20,866 bases of DNA, taken from NCBI GenBank assembly GCA_003553895.1, contig PWFM01000126.1:1-20866 (forward strand), written 5' to 3'. How positions within the stretch are numbered: position 1 is the stretch's first letter; each line of letters opens with the position of its first letter. Source of the DNA: Syntrophomonadaceae bacterium. Lineage in GTDB: Bacteria > Bacillota > Dethiobacteria > DTU022. The notes beneath the pieces were generated by a model. That model ran no database searches. It was given only the letters and a program-made list of their open reading frames with translations, and was not told the DNA's origin. A program made the position numbers and the translations under genes. This document shows positions 1 through 7,494 of this stretch, one piece after another.

Positions 1-1272
1 CAGGATTTTACTGTGGCCGGGGGTTCGCTCAGCGAGGTCCATGCCAATAAAATATGCCGGGTTTTGGACCTGGCTTCACAAAACGGCAAACCCGTTATTG
101 GATTAAACGACTCCGGGGGAGCCAGGATCCAGGAAGGCGTCTATGCCCTGAACGGTTACGGCAATATCTTTTACCGCAATACCCTCTGTTCAGGGGTAAT
201 CCCTCAGATATCTGTAATCATGGGGCCCTGCGCCGGGGGCGCCGTATACTCGCCGGCTATAACCGACTTTGTTTTTATGGTGGATAAAACCAGCAACATG
301 TTCATTACCGGCCCCCAGGTTATTGAGGCGGTAACTGGTGAAAAGGTAACCCCGGATGAGCTCGGGGGCGCAGCCACCCACAACGAAACCAGCGGTGTGG
401 CCCATTTTTTTGCCGAAAATGAGGAAGACTGCTTTAAGCAGATCCGTGCCCTGATCGGTTACCTGCCCTCCAACAACGTCGACGATCCTCCGGAGGCGGA
501 AAACAAAGAGCCCGAATTGAGCCAGGAAGAACTGGTTACGATTATGCCCGAGAACCCTAACCGCTCTTACGATGTGCGGGAAGTGATTAAACGGGTGGTT
601 GACGGCAGTGAAATGGTGGAAGTCCACAAAGGTTATGCCCCCAATGCCGTAGTGGCCTTCGCCCGCTTGAATGGACAGGCGGTGGGTATTATTGCCAACC
701 AGCCCCAGTTCAAGTCGGGGTGCCTGGATGTTAATTCATCAGATAAAATTGCCCGCTTTGTCCGTTTTTGCGATGCCTTCAACCTGCCCCTGGTTACATT
801 TGTCGATGTTCCCGGTTACCTGCCCGGTGTTGAGCAGGAGTGGGGTGGTGTGATCCGCCATGGGGCCAAAGTTCTTTATGCCTACTCGGAAGCCACCGTG
901 CCTCAGGTTTCGGTTATCCTGCGCAAGGCCTACGGGGGAGCCTATATTGCCATGAATTCCCGCTCGCTTGGCGCCGATATCTGCCTGGCCTGGCCCACGG
1001 CTGAAATCGCGGTTATGGGCCCTGAGGGAGCGGTCAACATTGTTAACAGAAAAGAACTGGAAGAGGCTGAAGACAAGGCTCAGAAACGCCAGGAGCTGGT
1101 CGATCGCTACCGGGATAAGTATGCCAACCCCTATATTGCAGCGGCCCGGGGCTGGATTGATGAAGTGATCGATCCGCGCCAGACCAGGGATTATCTAATC
1201 CGCAGCCTGCAAATGGTAGGCGATAAACGAGAGCAGCGCTTAATGCGCAAGCACGGTAATATCCCATTGTAG
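1..1272 (+). CDS. Acyl-CoA carboxylase / methylmalonyl-CoA decarboxylase carboxyltransferase subunit (5' partial)
   Basis: Carboxyltransferase subunit of a biotin-dependent acyl-CoA carboxylase or decarboxylase, which moves carboxylate between biotin and an acyl-CoA (typically propionyl/methylmalonyl-CoA). The reading frame is open from the first base (QDFTVAGGSLSEVHANK), so the start lies upstream. About 423 residues are present against roughly 510 in the family, so some 90 are missing. Both crotonase-like halves are visible: NDSGGARIQEG and GPCAGGAVYSPAITDF in the N-half, DVPGYLPGVEQEWGG and RKAYGGAYIAMNS in the C-half, the Gly-Gly pairs forming the oxyanion holes. The AWPTAEIAVMGPEGAVNI stretch and the C-terminus KHGNIPL resemble MmdA and the transcarboxylase 12S subunit as I remember them. 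Substrate (propionyl-, methylmalonyl-, acetyl- or another acyl-CoA) cannot be fixed. No biotin carrier or membrane decarboxylase subunit follows, so partners must lie upstream or elsewhere. Confidence 0.9.
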   Translation, partial: QDFTVAGGSLSEVHANKICRVLDLASQNGKPVIGLNDSGGARIQEGVYALNGYGNIFYRNTLCSGVIPQISVIMGPCAGGAVYSPAITDFVFMVDKTSNMFITGPQVIEAVTGEKVTPDELGGAATHNETSGVAHFFAENEEDCFKQIRALIGYLPSNNVDDPPEAENKEPELSQEELVTIMPENPNRSYDVREVIKRVVDGSEMVEVHKGYAPNAVVAFARLNGQAVGIIANQPQFKSGCLDVNSSDKIARFVRFCDAFNLPLVTFVDVPGYLPGVEQEWGGVIRHGAKVLYAYSEATVPQVSVILRKAYGGAYIAMNSRSLGADICLAWPTAEIAVMGPEGAVNIVNRKELEEAEDKAQKRQELVDRYRDKYANPYIAAARGWIDEVIDPRQTRDYLIRSLQMVGDKREQRLMRKHGNIPL

Positions 1273-1323
1273 GTGGTTTTTGCCGGAATTGATATTTTAT
1301 CCTCAAAAATGCGTTTTTACCCC

Positions 1324-1351
1324 TTGACTTTTGGGGATGGTGTGGTAAACT
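1324..1351 (+). promoter_or_regulatory. Putative sigma-A promoter of the arg operon
   Basis: TTGACT (1324-1329), a 16-base spacer, then TAAACT (1346-1351) preceded by TG one base upstream (extended -10). It lies between the carboxyltransferase stop and the T-box stem I, so initiation near 1358 would transcribe the whole T-box leader. No competing terminator hairpin for the upstream gene is visible, so read-through from upstream is also possible. Confidence 0.5.
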
Positions 1352-1375
1352 TGATGTTAATTTTATAAAGCTCAA

Positions 1376-1640
1376 ATCAGTGATGGGGAGAGTAACCGTA
1401 TTGTGGCGGTGATAGCGAGCCGGAGTTGGTGCAAGTCCGGACCTCAAGCAAGCGGTGAAGCGCACCCCGGAGATGGCGGTTGAAGCCGGCTTTTGCCGGT
1501 GGGTAGGCCGTCCCGGTTTTATACCGTTATCAAGGCCGTTTTTCATGAAAACGGTTGAGAGGATCGGCGCTAAATGTGCTGATCAATAAAGGTGGTACCG
1601 CGAGCCTCTCGTCCTTTAAATGGGCGAGGGGCTTTTTATT
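1376..1640 (+). ncRNA. T-box riboswitch, probably tRNA-Arg responsive, upstream of argC
   Basis: A T-box leader senses uncharged tRNA by codon-anticodon pairing at a specifier loop and by binding the tRNA NCCA end at the antiterminator. Visible parts: stem I base GGGG (1385-1388) with CCCC (1465-1468); AGTA motif at 1390-1393; AG-bulge and distal-loop type sequence (AGCGAGCCGG, GGTGCAAGTCCGG) at about 1414-1440; upper helix ACCGT/GCGGT closing the specifier loop at 1457-1464 (GAAGCGCA); a stem III hairpin CCGTTTT/AAAACGG at 1536-1554; and the T-box core AAAGGTGGTACCGCG at 1588-1602, whose UGGU would pair with ACCA. Reading the specifier as the triplet before the conserved purine gives CGC (1461-1463) = Arg, which matches the downstream genes. 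In a shifted register it would be GCG (Ala). The antiterminator (AAAGG with CCTTT) and terminator are mutually exclusive. Confidence 0.9.
1604..1640 (+). terminator. Rho-independent terminator of the T-box leader
   Basis: GCCTCTCGTCC (1604-1614) pairs with GGGCGAGGGGC (1622-1632), including two G-U pairs, around a 7-base loop and followed by TTTTTATTT. The 5' arm overlaps the bases that close the antiterminator, so uncharged tRNA binding should prevent this hairpin and allow arg transcription. Confidence 0.88.
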
Positions 1641-1656
1641 TGAAGGGAGAATGGTC

Positions 1657-2691
1657 ATGGGTAAAATTGCCATACTTGGCGCTACCGGTTACACCGGCAC
1701 GGAATTGGTGCGCCTGCTAAATGATCACCCGGAGACTGAAATTGTTTATGTTAGCTCCGAAACATACGCGGGGAGCAAACTGAGCGATATTCATCCTCAA
1801 TTTAGTGAGCATGAAGATTTAATCCTCAGCCCAATGGGCACAGATCAGGTTCCGGATAATGTTGATCTTGCCTTCTGCGCCCTGCCCCACGGGCAGTCGG
1901 CAGGCATCGTCCCCGGCCTGCTGGAGAAAGGATGCAAAGTTATCGATCTTAGCGCCGATTTCAGGCTGAAGAAAGCGGATCTTTACAATCAATGGTATGA
2001 AATGGAGCACCCTGTCCCTTCTTTATTAGAAGGTGCCGTGTATGGCCTGCCGGAACTGAACCGGGGAGATATATCAACGAGTCGCCTGGTTGCCAATCCT
2101 GGTTGTTACCCCACCTCTATTATCCTGGCCCTGGCGCCTTTGCTGAAGAAAAAAATACTTAAGACCGCCACTATAATCATCGATGCCAAGTCCGGCGTCT
2201 CCGGTGCGGGAAGGACACCGAAACAGCCCTTTCATTTTCCCGATTGCACAGAAAATTTTAAGGCCTACCGGGTTGCCTGCCACCAGCATATCCCCGAGAT
2301 AGAACAGGAACTGGGCCTGCTGGCGGGAGAGACCATTACAATAACCTTTACCCCTCACCTGGTGCCGATGATCCGCGGGATCTTGAGCACCATATACCTG
2401 AAACCGGCTGCCGGCCAAAACGAAGAAGAAATCAGGGCCATTTACAGTTATTTTTACGGGGAATGCCCCTTTGTCAGAATCATGGAGGGCCATGCGCTGC
2501 CGGAAACCCGTTTCGTTCGAGGCAGTAATTATATCGATATTGCCCTAAAAGAAGACCGGCGCACCGGACGCCTGATTATAATTTCCGCTCTGGACAATCT
2601 GGTCAAGGGCGCTGCCGGTCAGGCGGTGCAGAACATGAATATTATGCTGGGTTTACCGGAAGATACCGCCCTCAGGCAGCTGCCGTTTTAA
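1657..2691 (+). CDS. argC: N-acetyl-gamma-glutamyl-phosphate reductase
   Basis: NADPH-dependent reduction of N-acetyl-glutamyl-5-phosphate to the semialdehyde, the third step of arginine synthesis, in the cytoplasm. The 344-residue product matches the usual family length. The N-terminus carries the dinucleotide-binding GATGYTG (residues 8-14), and the catalytic Cys is in VANPGCYPT (Cys150). The start at 1657 is chosen because the SD (AAGGGAGA, 1643-1650) lies 6-7 bases before it; an in-frame ATG at 1651 directly abuts the SD. A longer frame beginning at 1555 would run through the T-box and terminator and is not credible. First gene after the T-box, so its expression should depend directly on antitermination. 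Confidence 0.96.
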   Translation: MGKIAILGATGYTGTELVRLLNDHPETEIVYVSSETYAGSKLSDIHPQFSEHEDLILSPMGTDQVPDNVDLAFCALPHGQSAGIVPGLLEKGCKVIDLSADFRLKKADLYNQWYEMEHPVPSLLEGAVYGLPELNRGDISTSRLVANPGCYPTSIILALAPLLKKKILKTATIIIDAKSGVSGAGRTPKQPFHFPDCTENFKAYRVACHQHIPEIEQELGLLAGETITITFTPHLVPMIRGILSTIYLKPAAGQNEEEIRAIYSYFYGECPFVRIMEGHALPETRFVRGSNYIDIALKEDRRTGRLIIISALDNLVKGAAGQAVQNMNIMLGLPEDTALRQLPF

Positions 2692-2806
2692 AGATCCGGG
2701 AACATTAAAAACAGGGTCTAATTTTTTTCAACGAGCGGTATTAAGGGTATAAGAAGCTGTAAAAAAGTGATATTTGCACAAGGCGTTTAGGGCGGGTACT
2801 GGTTTT

Positions 2807-2854
2807 ATGGATAAGGTTGTTAAAAAATTTAAAAGGAGGTCTTGCCTGAAGTGA
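2807..2854 (+). other. Possible 15-codon leader ORF overlapping the argJ start
   Basis: ATG at 2807 opens a 15-residue frame (MDKVVKKFKRRSCLK) ending in TGA at 2852-2854, which overlaps a GTG start of argJ at 2851. Its tandem Arg codons AGG AGG (2834-2839) are also the argJ Shine-Dalgarno sequence. The upstream GGGCGGG is only a weak ribosome binding site, so translation is uncertain and this may be chance. Confidence 0.2.
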
Positions 2855-4068
2855 AGGACAACTGGGTTAAACTGGAAGGAAGAGGGATTACAGCAGCAGC
2901 CGGATTTAAGGCAGCAGGAATTTCCTGTGGCTTGAAGAACGGCAAGAAGGACCTGGCACTTATATACAGCGAACCGGAGGCGCGGGCTGCAGGGGTATTT
3001 ACCAGCAATCTTGTTTGCGCAGCCCCGGTTAACCAGTGCCGGAGCAACCTGGTTAACCCGATCCGCATGATTGTAATCAATAGCGGAAATGCCAATGCCT
3101 GCACCGGTGAGCGCGGCAGGCGCGATGCCCGGTCAATGGCAGAAAAAAGCGCTGCCGGCCTGGGGTTCGAATCCTCGCAGGTCATGGTCTGTTCGACCGG
3201 CGTGATCGGCGTGCCTTTGCCCATGCCTAAAATTAATGCCGGCATTGACCTGGCCTTAAAGGATTTAAAGCCTGGTGAAGAAGCGGACCAGGATGTGGCC
3301 AGGGCCATCATGACTACCGATACCAGGACCAAGCAGACCGCCTACCGCTGCTCAACTCCTCAGGGAGATTTTCACGTGGGTGGGGTGGCCAAAGGTTCGG
3401 GGATGATCTGCCCCAACATGGCTACCATGCTGGCTTTTATAACCACTGATGTAAAGATAGAGCGCCCTCTATTGCAGGAACTTTTTTCCGAGGTCGTAAA
3501 CAGAACTTTTAACGTGATTACCGTGGACGGCGACACATCGACCAATGATACGGCCCTGGTACTGGCCAACGGGGCCCGGGAAAGAGTTGAAATTACAGAA
3601 AAGAGCGAGCTGCTGGATGTTTTTAAAGAACTTTTGGAGCAGGTTTGCCGGGAAATGGCCTACATGATCGTGGAAGATGGCGAAGGACTGACCAAGGTCA
3701 TTACCCTGAATATTAAAGGGGCCCGGGACGAGGAAAGCGCCCGCATCCTTTCCCGCAGCGTCCTCAATTCTCCCCTGGTCAAGACCGCATTTTACGGTGA
3801 GGATGCCAACTGGGGCCGCATCCTGGCCGCTCTTGGTTATGCCGGAGTAGATATCGATCCCGAGAAAGTGGATATTTATATCGGGCCTTATCAGGTTGCG
3901 GAAAAGGGTGGATCGGTCCCCTTTGATGAGGCTAAAATGAAGAAAGTGCTCCAACAGCGGGATGTTACCGTATTGGTCGATCTTAAGCAGGGTCCGGCGG
4001 AGTTGACAGCATGGGGTACGGACATGAGCCATGAATATATTTCAATCAACAGCGATTACCGGTCCTAA
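2851..4068 (+). CDS. argJ: Glutamate N-acetyltransferase / bifunctional ornithine acetyltransferase
   Basis: Transfers the acetyl group from N-acetylornithine to glutamate (acetyl cycle); bifunctional members also use acetyl-CoA. The precursor self-cleaves into alpha and beta chains at the conserved ATML: Ala191-Thr192 in KGSGMICPNMATML, with Thr192 the new N-terminal nucleophile. The 405-residue length is typical. The SD AGGAGGT (2834-2840) is 10 bases before GTG 2851 but only one base before an alternative TTG at 2842, so GTG is preferred; the TTG start would add three residues. A 150-base gap separates it from argC, the longest inside the operon. With ArgJ present, a separate ornithine deacetylase (ArgE) is not needed, but whether this enzyme is mono- or bifunctional cannot be told from the sequence. 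Confidence 0.95.
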   Translation: MKDNWVKLEGRGITAAAGFKAAGISCGLKNGKKDLALIYSEPEARAAGVFTSNLVCAAPVNQCRSNLVNPIRMIVINSGNANACTGERGRRDARSMAEKSAAGLGFESSQVMVCSTGVIGVPLPMPKINAGIDLALKDLKPGEEADQDVARAIMTTDTRTKQTAYRCSTPQGDFHVGGVAKGSGMICPNMATMLAFITTDVKIERPLLQELFSEVVNRTFNVITVDGDTSTNDTALVLANGARERVEITEKSELLDVFKELLEQVCREMAYMIVEDGEGLTKVITLNIKGARDEESARILSRSVLNSPLVKTAFYGEDANWGRILAALGYAGVDIDPEKVDIYIGPYQVAEKGGSVPFDEAKMKKVLQQRDVTVLVDLKQGPAELTAWGTDMSHEYISINSDYRS

Positions 4069-4085
4069 TGGTGGGGAGTAAAGCT

Positions 4086-4985
4086 ATGAACCAGGAAATA
4101 TTAAAAAATATAAGCAAGGCGGAAGTGCTGGTGGAAGCCCTGCCTTACATGCGCAAGTTTGCGGGCACTTACTTTGTCGTTAAATACGGAGGGCAGGCCA
4201 TGGTGAACCGGGAATTAATGGAATCAGTTATAGTCGACCTGGTTCTCCTTAAGTACATTGGAGTAAAACCGGTGCTGGTGCACGGTGGGGGCAAAGAAGT
4301 TTCAGAAGTAATGACGAAACTGGGTAAAAAACCACAGTTTGTTAATGGCCTGCGGGTAACAGATGATGAGACGATGGAAATAGTGGAAATGGTTTTGATG
4401 GGCAAGGTAAACCAGGCCATTGTCAGCCTCTTCAACCGGCAGGGCGGTAGAGCGGTTGGTTTCAGCGGCCGTGACGGGGATATACTCCAGGCCAGGCGCC
4501 TGGATCCGCAACCGCTGAATGGCAGTCCCGGTGAGGAAACAGTAGATCTCGGGCGGGTAGGGGAGATTATACAAATTGACCCCTCTCTGATCCATACCGT
4601 AAGCGAAAACGGCTATATACCGGTAGTTTCTTCCATCGGGGCGGGTTTGAACGGTGAAAGCCTTAATATCAATGCCGATCACGTAGCCGGTGAGCTGGCT
4701 GTAGCTTTAAAAGCAGAAAAACTGATTGTTTTGACCGACGTAGACGGGATTTACTGGATCAAAAACGGCAAGCAAGAATTTATCTCTTCGATCAGCCAGA
4801 ATGAGATTAAAGCCATGATCATGGAAGGAGCGATCAGCGGGGGGATGATCCCCAAAGTTGAATCCTGCCTGATGGCTCTGAGCGGCGGTGTGCGGAGGAC
4901 CCACATCATTGACGGCAGGGTGCCCCATTCTCTGGTCCTGGAGATATTTACCGATGCCGGAATTGGCACTATGGTCAGGCAGTAA
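4086..4985 (+). CDS. argB: Acetylglutamate kinase
   Basis: Phosphorylates N-acetylglutamate with ATP, the usual control step when ArgJ runs the acetyl cycle. The 299 residues show the amino-acid-kinase fold motifs KYGGQAM (from Lys33), LVHGGGKEV (about 64-72) and NINADHVAGELAVAL followed by LTDVDGI. The start at 4086 is chosen because GGGGAG (4073-4078) sits 7 bases upstream; an in-frame ATG at 4068 overlaps the argJ stop (TAATG) but lacks that spacing. The protein has about 27 residues before the first catalytic strand, like the N-terminal helix of hexameric arginine-inhibited kinases and unlike the shorter E. coli type. Feedback inhibition by arginine is therefore inferred, adding enzyme-level control to the T-box. 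Confidence 0.96.
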   Translation: MNQEILKNISKAEVLVEALPYMRKFAGTYFVVKYGGQAMVNRELMESVIVDLVLLKYIGVKPVLVHGGGKEVSEVMTKLGKKPQFVNGLRVTDDETMEIVEMVLMGKVNQAIVSLFNRQGGRAVGFSGRDGDILQARRLDPQPLNGSPGEETVDLGRVGEIIQIDPSLIHTVSENGYIPVVSSIGAGLNGESLNINADHVAGELAVALKAEKLIVLTDVDGIYWIKNGKQEFISSISQNEIKAMIMEGAISGGMIPKVESCLMALSGGVRRTHIIDGRVPHSLVLEIFTDAGIGTMVRQ

Positions 4986-5009
4986 GCTAGAAGGGAGGGC
5001 CGGATTAGT

Positions 5010-6212
5010 ATGGGAACAGTTCAGGATTTGGAAGCCAGGTACATTATCAACACTTACAGCCGTAATCCAGAAGCAACCCTTTTCATGACCCGGGGAGAAG
5101 GTTCATATGTTTGGGATCAAAACGGCAAAAAATATCTTGATTTTTTAGGCGGTCTGGCTGTAAATGTCTTAGGTCATTGCCATCCGGCTGTAGTAGAAGC
5201 GATTAACAAGCAGGCATCGCTGTTGATCCATACTTCAAACCTCTACTATACCGCCCCGCAGGCGTTCCTGGCCGAGGCCCTGGTGGAATCCTTTAAACCG
5301 GGGGGGAAGGTTTTTTTTGCCAACAGCGGAGCAGAGGCCAACGAAGCTGCTATTAAGCTGGCTCGTAGATACAGGTCCGGCCGCTATAAAATAATTACCG
5401 CAGAGAATTCTTTTCACGGGCGGACAATGGCCACCCTGAGCGCCACCGGGCAGCCAAAATATCGGGAACCGTTTAAGCCCCTGGTTGATGGTTTTGCTTA
5501 CGCCCGCTTCAATGATCTGGAATCTTTTGCCGCCCTTGTTGACGGGGCCACGGCCGCGGTTATGATTGAACCGGTTCAGGGGGAAGGCGGGGTCCATGTA
5601 GCCAGCTCCCACTTTATTAAGGGTCTGCGAGAACTTTGTGACCGCGAAGGCCTATTGCTTATTTTTGATGAAGTGCAGTGCGGGATGGGCCGGAGCGGTA
5701 AACTCTGGGCTTACGAAAATTGGGAAGTCAGTCCTGATCTGCTGACGGTGGCCAAAGGCCTCGGTGGAGGTCTGCCCATCGGAGCCCTGGTGGCGGGCGA
5801 ATCTTTTGGCAATGTCCTGCAACCGGGGGATCATGCGTCGACTTTTGGCGGCAATCCGGTGGCCTGCAGCGCCGCCCTTTCAGTATTGAAAGTGGTCAAT
5901 GATGGACTTTTCCTGGCGGATGTGCAAAAGAAGGGGCAGGTTTTAAAAGAAAGTATGAAAAAAATGTCTTTAGATTACCCGGACCTGGTTAAAGAAAGCA
6001 GGGGCCTCGGCCTGATTGCGGCTATGGAATTAAAAAAAGGGGTTGCCAAAGAAATACAGATCAAATGTACCGAAGCAGGTTTGCTGGTCAATGCTATCGG
6101 TGATCATATAATCCGCTTTTTGCCGCCCCTGAACATAAAAAAAACAGAACTGGAAGCAGGGCTGAAGATATTTGAAGTAGTTTTCAAGAGTTTTGCTGAC
6201 TCACAAGTTTAA
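5010..6212 (+). CDS. argD: Acetylornithine aminotransferase
   Basis: PLP-dependent class III aminotransferase converting N-acetylglutamate semialdehyde to N-acetylornithine with glutamate as amino donor. The 400 residues match the family. Visible motifs: NSGAEANEAAIKLAR (PLP phosphate contact, from 105), the cofactor Asp in IFDEVQCGMGR (Asp220) and the Schiff-base lysine in TVAKGLGGGLPIGA (Lys249). The SD AAGGGAGGG (4991-4999) precedes the ATG at 5010. It follows argB by 24 bases and should be cotranscribed. Members can also act on succinyl-diaminopimelate in lysine synthesis; the operon context favours arginine. Confidence 0.95.
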   Translation: MGTVQDLEARYIINTYSRNPEATLFMTRGEGSYVWDQNGKKYLDFLGGLAVNVLGHCHPAVVEAINKQASLLIHTSNLYYTAPQAFLAEALVESFKPGGKVFFANSGAEANEAAIKLARRYRSGRYKIITAENSFHGRTMATLSATGQPKYREPFKPLVDGFAYARFNDLESFAALVDGATAAVMIEPVQGEGGVHVASSHFIKGLRELCDREGLLLIFDEVQCGMGRSGKLWAYENWEVSPDLLTVAKGLGGGLPIGALVAGESFGNVLQPGDHASTFGGNPVACSAALSVLKVVNDGLFLADVQKKGQVLKESMKKMSLDYPDLVKESRGLGLIAAMELKKGVAKEIQIKCTEAGLLVNAIGDHIIRFLPPLNIKKTELEAGLKIFEVVFKSFADSQV

Positions 6213-6258
6213 CTTCACTATTGGCAAAAAATTATTAAAGCACAGGAGGACTTAGATT

Positions 6259-7494
6259 ATGGCGAATGAAAAAGTAGTGCTGGCCTATTCCGGGGGCCTT
6301 GATACCTCGGTTATTGTAAAATGGCTCCAGGAAAAGTATGGTTACGAGATCGTGGCTGTAACGGCAGATGTGGGCCAGGGCAATACGGAGCTGGAAGGCC
6401 TTGAGGAAAAAGCGATTAAAACAGGAGCTTCCGAGATTTATGTAGAAGATATAAGGGAAGAACTGGTGACCGATTATATTTTCCCTATGGTTCAATCCGG
6501 GGCGGTTTATGAAGGCAAATATCTGCTGGGGACGGCTATCGCCCGGCCCATAATCGGCAAAAAGTTGGTGGAAATTGCTGAAAAGGTCGGTGCTTCGGCA
6601 ATAGCGCACGGCGCCACCGGCAAGGGGAACGACCAGGTGCGGTTTGAATTTGCCATTAAAGCCCTCAACCCGCATTTAAAAATCATTGCCCCCTGGCGGG
6701 AATGGGAATTCAAGTCGAGAAGCGACTGCATTAATTATGCCTGTGATAATAATATTCCCATCCCCGTTACGGCGGAAAAACCGTACAGTATTGACCGGAA
6801 CCTCTGGCATATCAGCTTTGAAGGGGGGATACTGGAAGATCCCGCCCGGGAACCTGAAAAGGAAATGTTCCGTTTAACCGTAGATCCGCAGGATGCGCCG
6901 GATCAGCCCGAAACTTTGTCTATTAGTTTTGAAGGCGGTGTTCCCTATGCGTTAAATGGGGAAACTTACGGTCCTCTGGAACTGGTCCTTAAATTAAACG
7001 AAATTGCTGGAAAACACGGGATCGGACGGATTGACCTGGTTGAAAACAGGTTGCTTGGGATGAAATCAAGGGGTATTTATGAAACACCCGGGGGAACCAT
7101 TCTTTGTTTTGCGCACCGGGAGCTGGAACAGTATACTTTAGATCGGGAGACTTACCACTATAAAGAAACTGTCGCTTTAAAGTATGCCGAACTGATTTAT
7201 TACGGGTTGTGGTTTACCCCGCTTAGAGAGGCCCTGGACGGTTTTATTCGTTCAACCCAGGCCACTGTTACGGGCACAATTGATTTGAAACTTTATAAAG
7301 GGAATATCGTGGTCAAGGGCAGGACATCACCCCATACCCTTTATAACCCTGATATGGCCACTTTTGAAGCCGATGATCTGTTTGATCAAAAAGATGCCCA
7401 GGGCTTTATTAACCTTTACGGATTGCCCTTGACCATCAAGGGTTTGATGAACAAAAAAAAAGAAATGACTTGCAAGGAGGTGGCTAAGAGCTGA
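6259..7494 (+). CDS. argG: Argininosuccinate synthase
   Basis: ATP-dependent condensation of citrulline and aspartate to argininosuccinate. The 411-residue product is of normal length. The N-terminal ATP-pyrophosphatase P-loop is clear (AYSGGLDTS, residues 9-17), followed by ADVGQG and the GATGKGNDQVRFE stretch typical of the enzyme. SD AGGAGG (6244-6249) lies 9 bases before the ATG. It is preceded by a 46-base gap after argD and its stop codon overlaps the argH start by the sequence CTGA. Its citrulline substrate needs ornithine carbamoyltransferase, for which no gene is seen here. Confidence 0.97.
   Translation: MANEKVVLAYSGGLDTSVIVKWLQEKYGYEIVAVTADVGQGNTELEGLEEKAIKTGASEIYVEDIREELVTDYIFPMVQSGAVYEGKYLLGTAIARPIIGKKLVEIAEKVGASAIAHGATGKGNDQVRFEFAIKALNPHLKIIAPWREWEFKSRSDCINYACDNNIPIPVTAEKPYSIDRNLWHISFEGGILEDPAREPEKEMFRLTVDPQDAPDQPETLSISFEGGVPYALNGETYGPLELVLKLNEIAGKHGIGRIDLVENRLLGMKSRGIYETPGGTILCFAHRELEQYTLDRETYHYKETVALKYAELIYYGLWFTPLREALDGFIRSTQATVTGTIDLKLYKGNIVVKGRTSPHTLYNPDMATFEADDLFDQKDAQGFINLYGLPLTIKGLMNKKKEMTCKEVAKS
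7474..7480 (+). promoter_or_regulatory. Shine-Dalgarno sequence that decides the argH start
   Basis: AAGGAGG, a near-perfect anti-16S match inside the last codons of argG. It is 10 bases before the CTG at 7491 and 58 bases before the first conventional in-frame start (GTG 7539), so it can only serve a start near 7491. Confidence 0.75.

Noticed and set aside
190..627. Minus-strand open frame of 145 codons inside the carboxyltransferase gene
   Set aside because: No recognisable motif, and it is antisense to a strongly conserved coding region.
1555..1656. N-terminal extension of argC by 34 codons
   Set aside because: It runs through the T-box core and its terminator, and the SD and family N-terminus fit the ATG at 1657.
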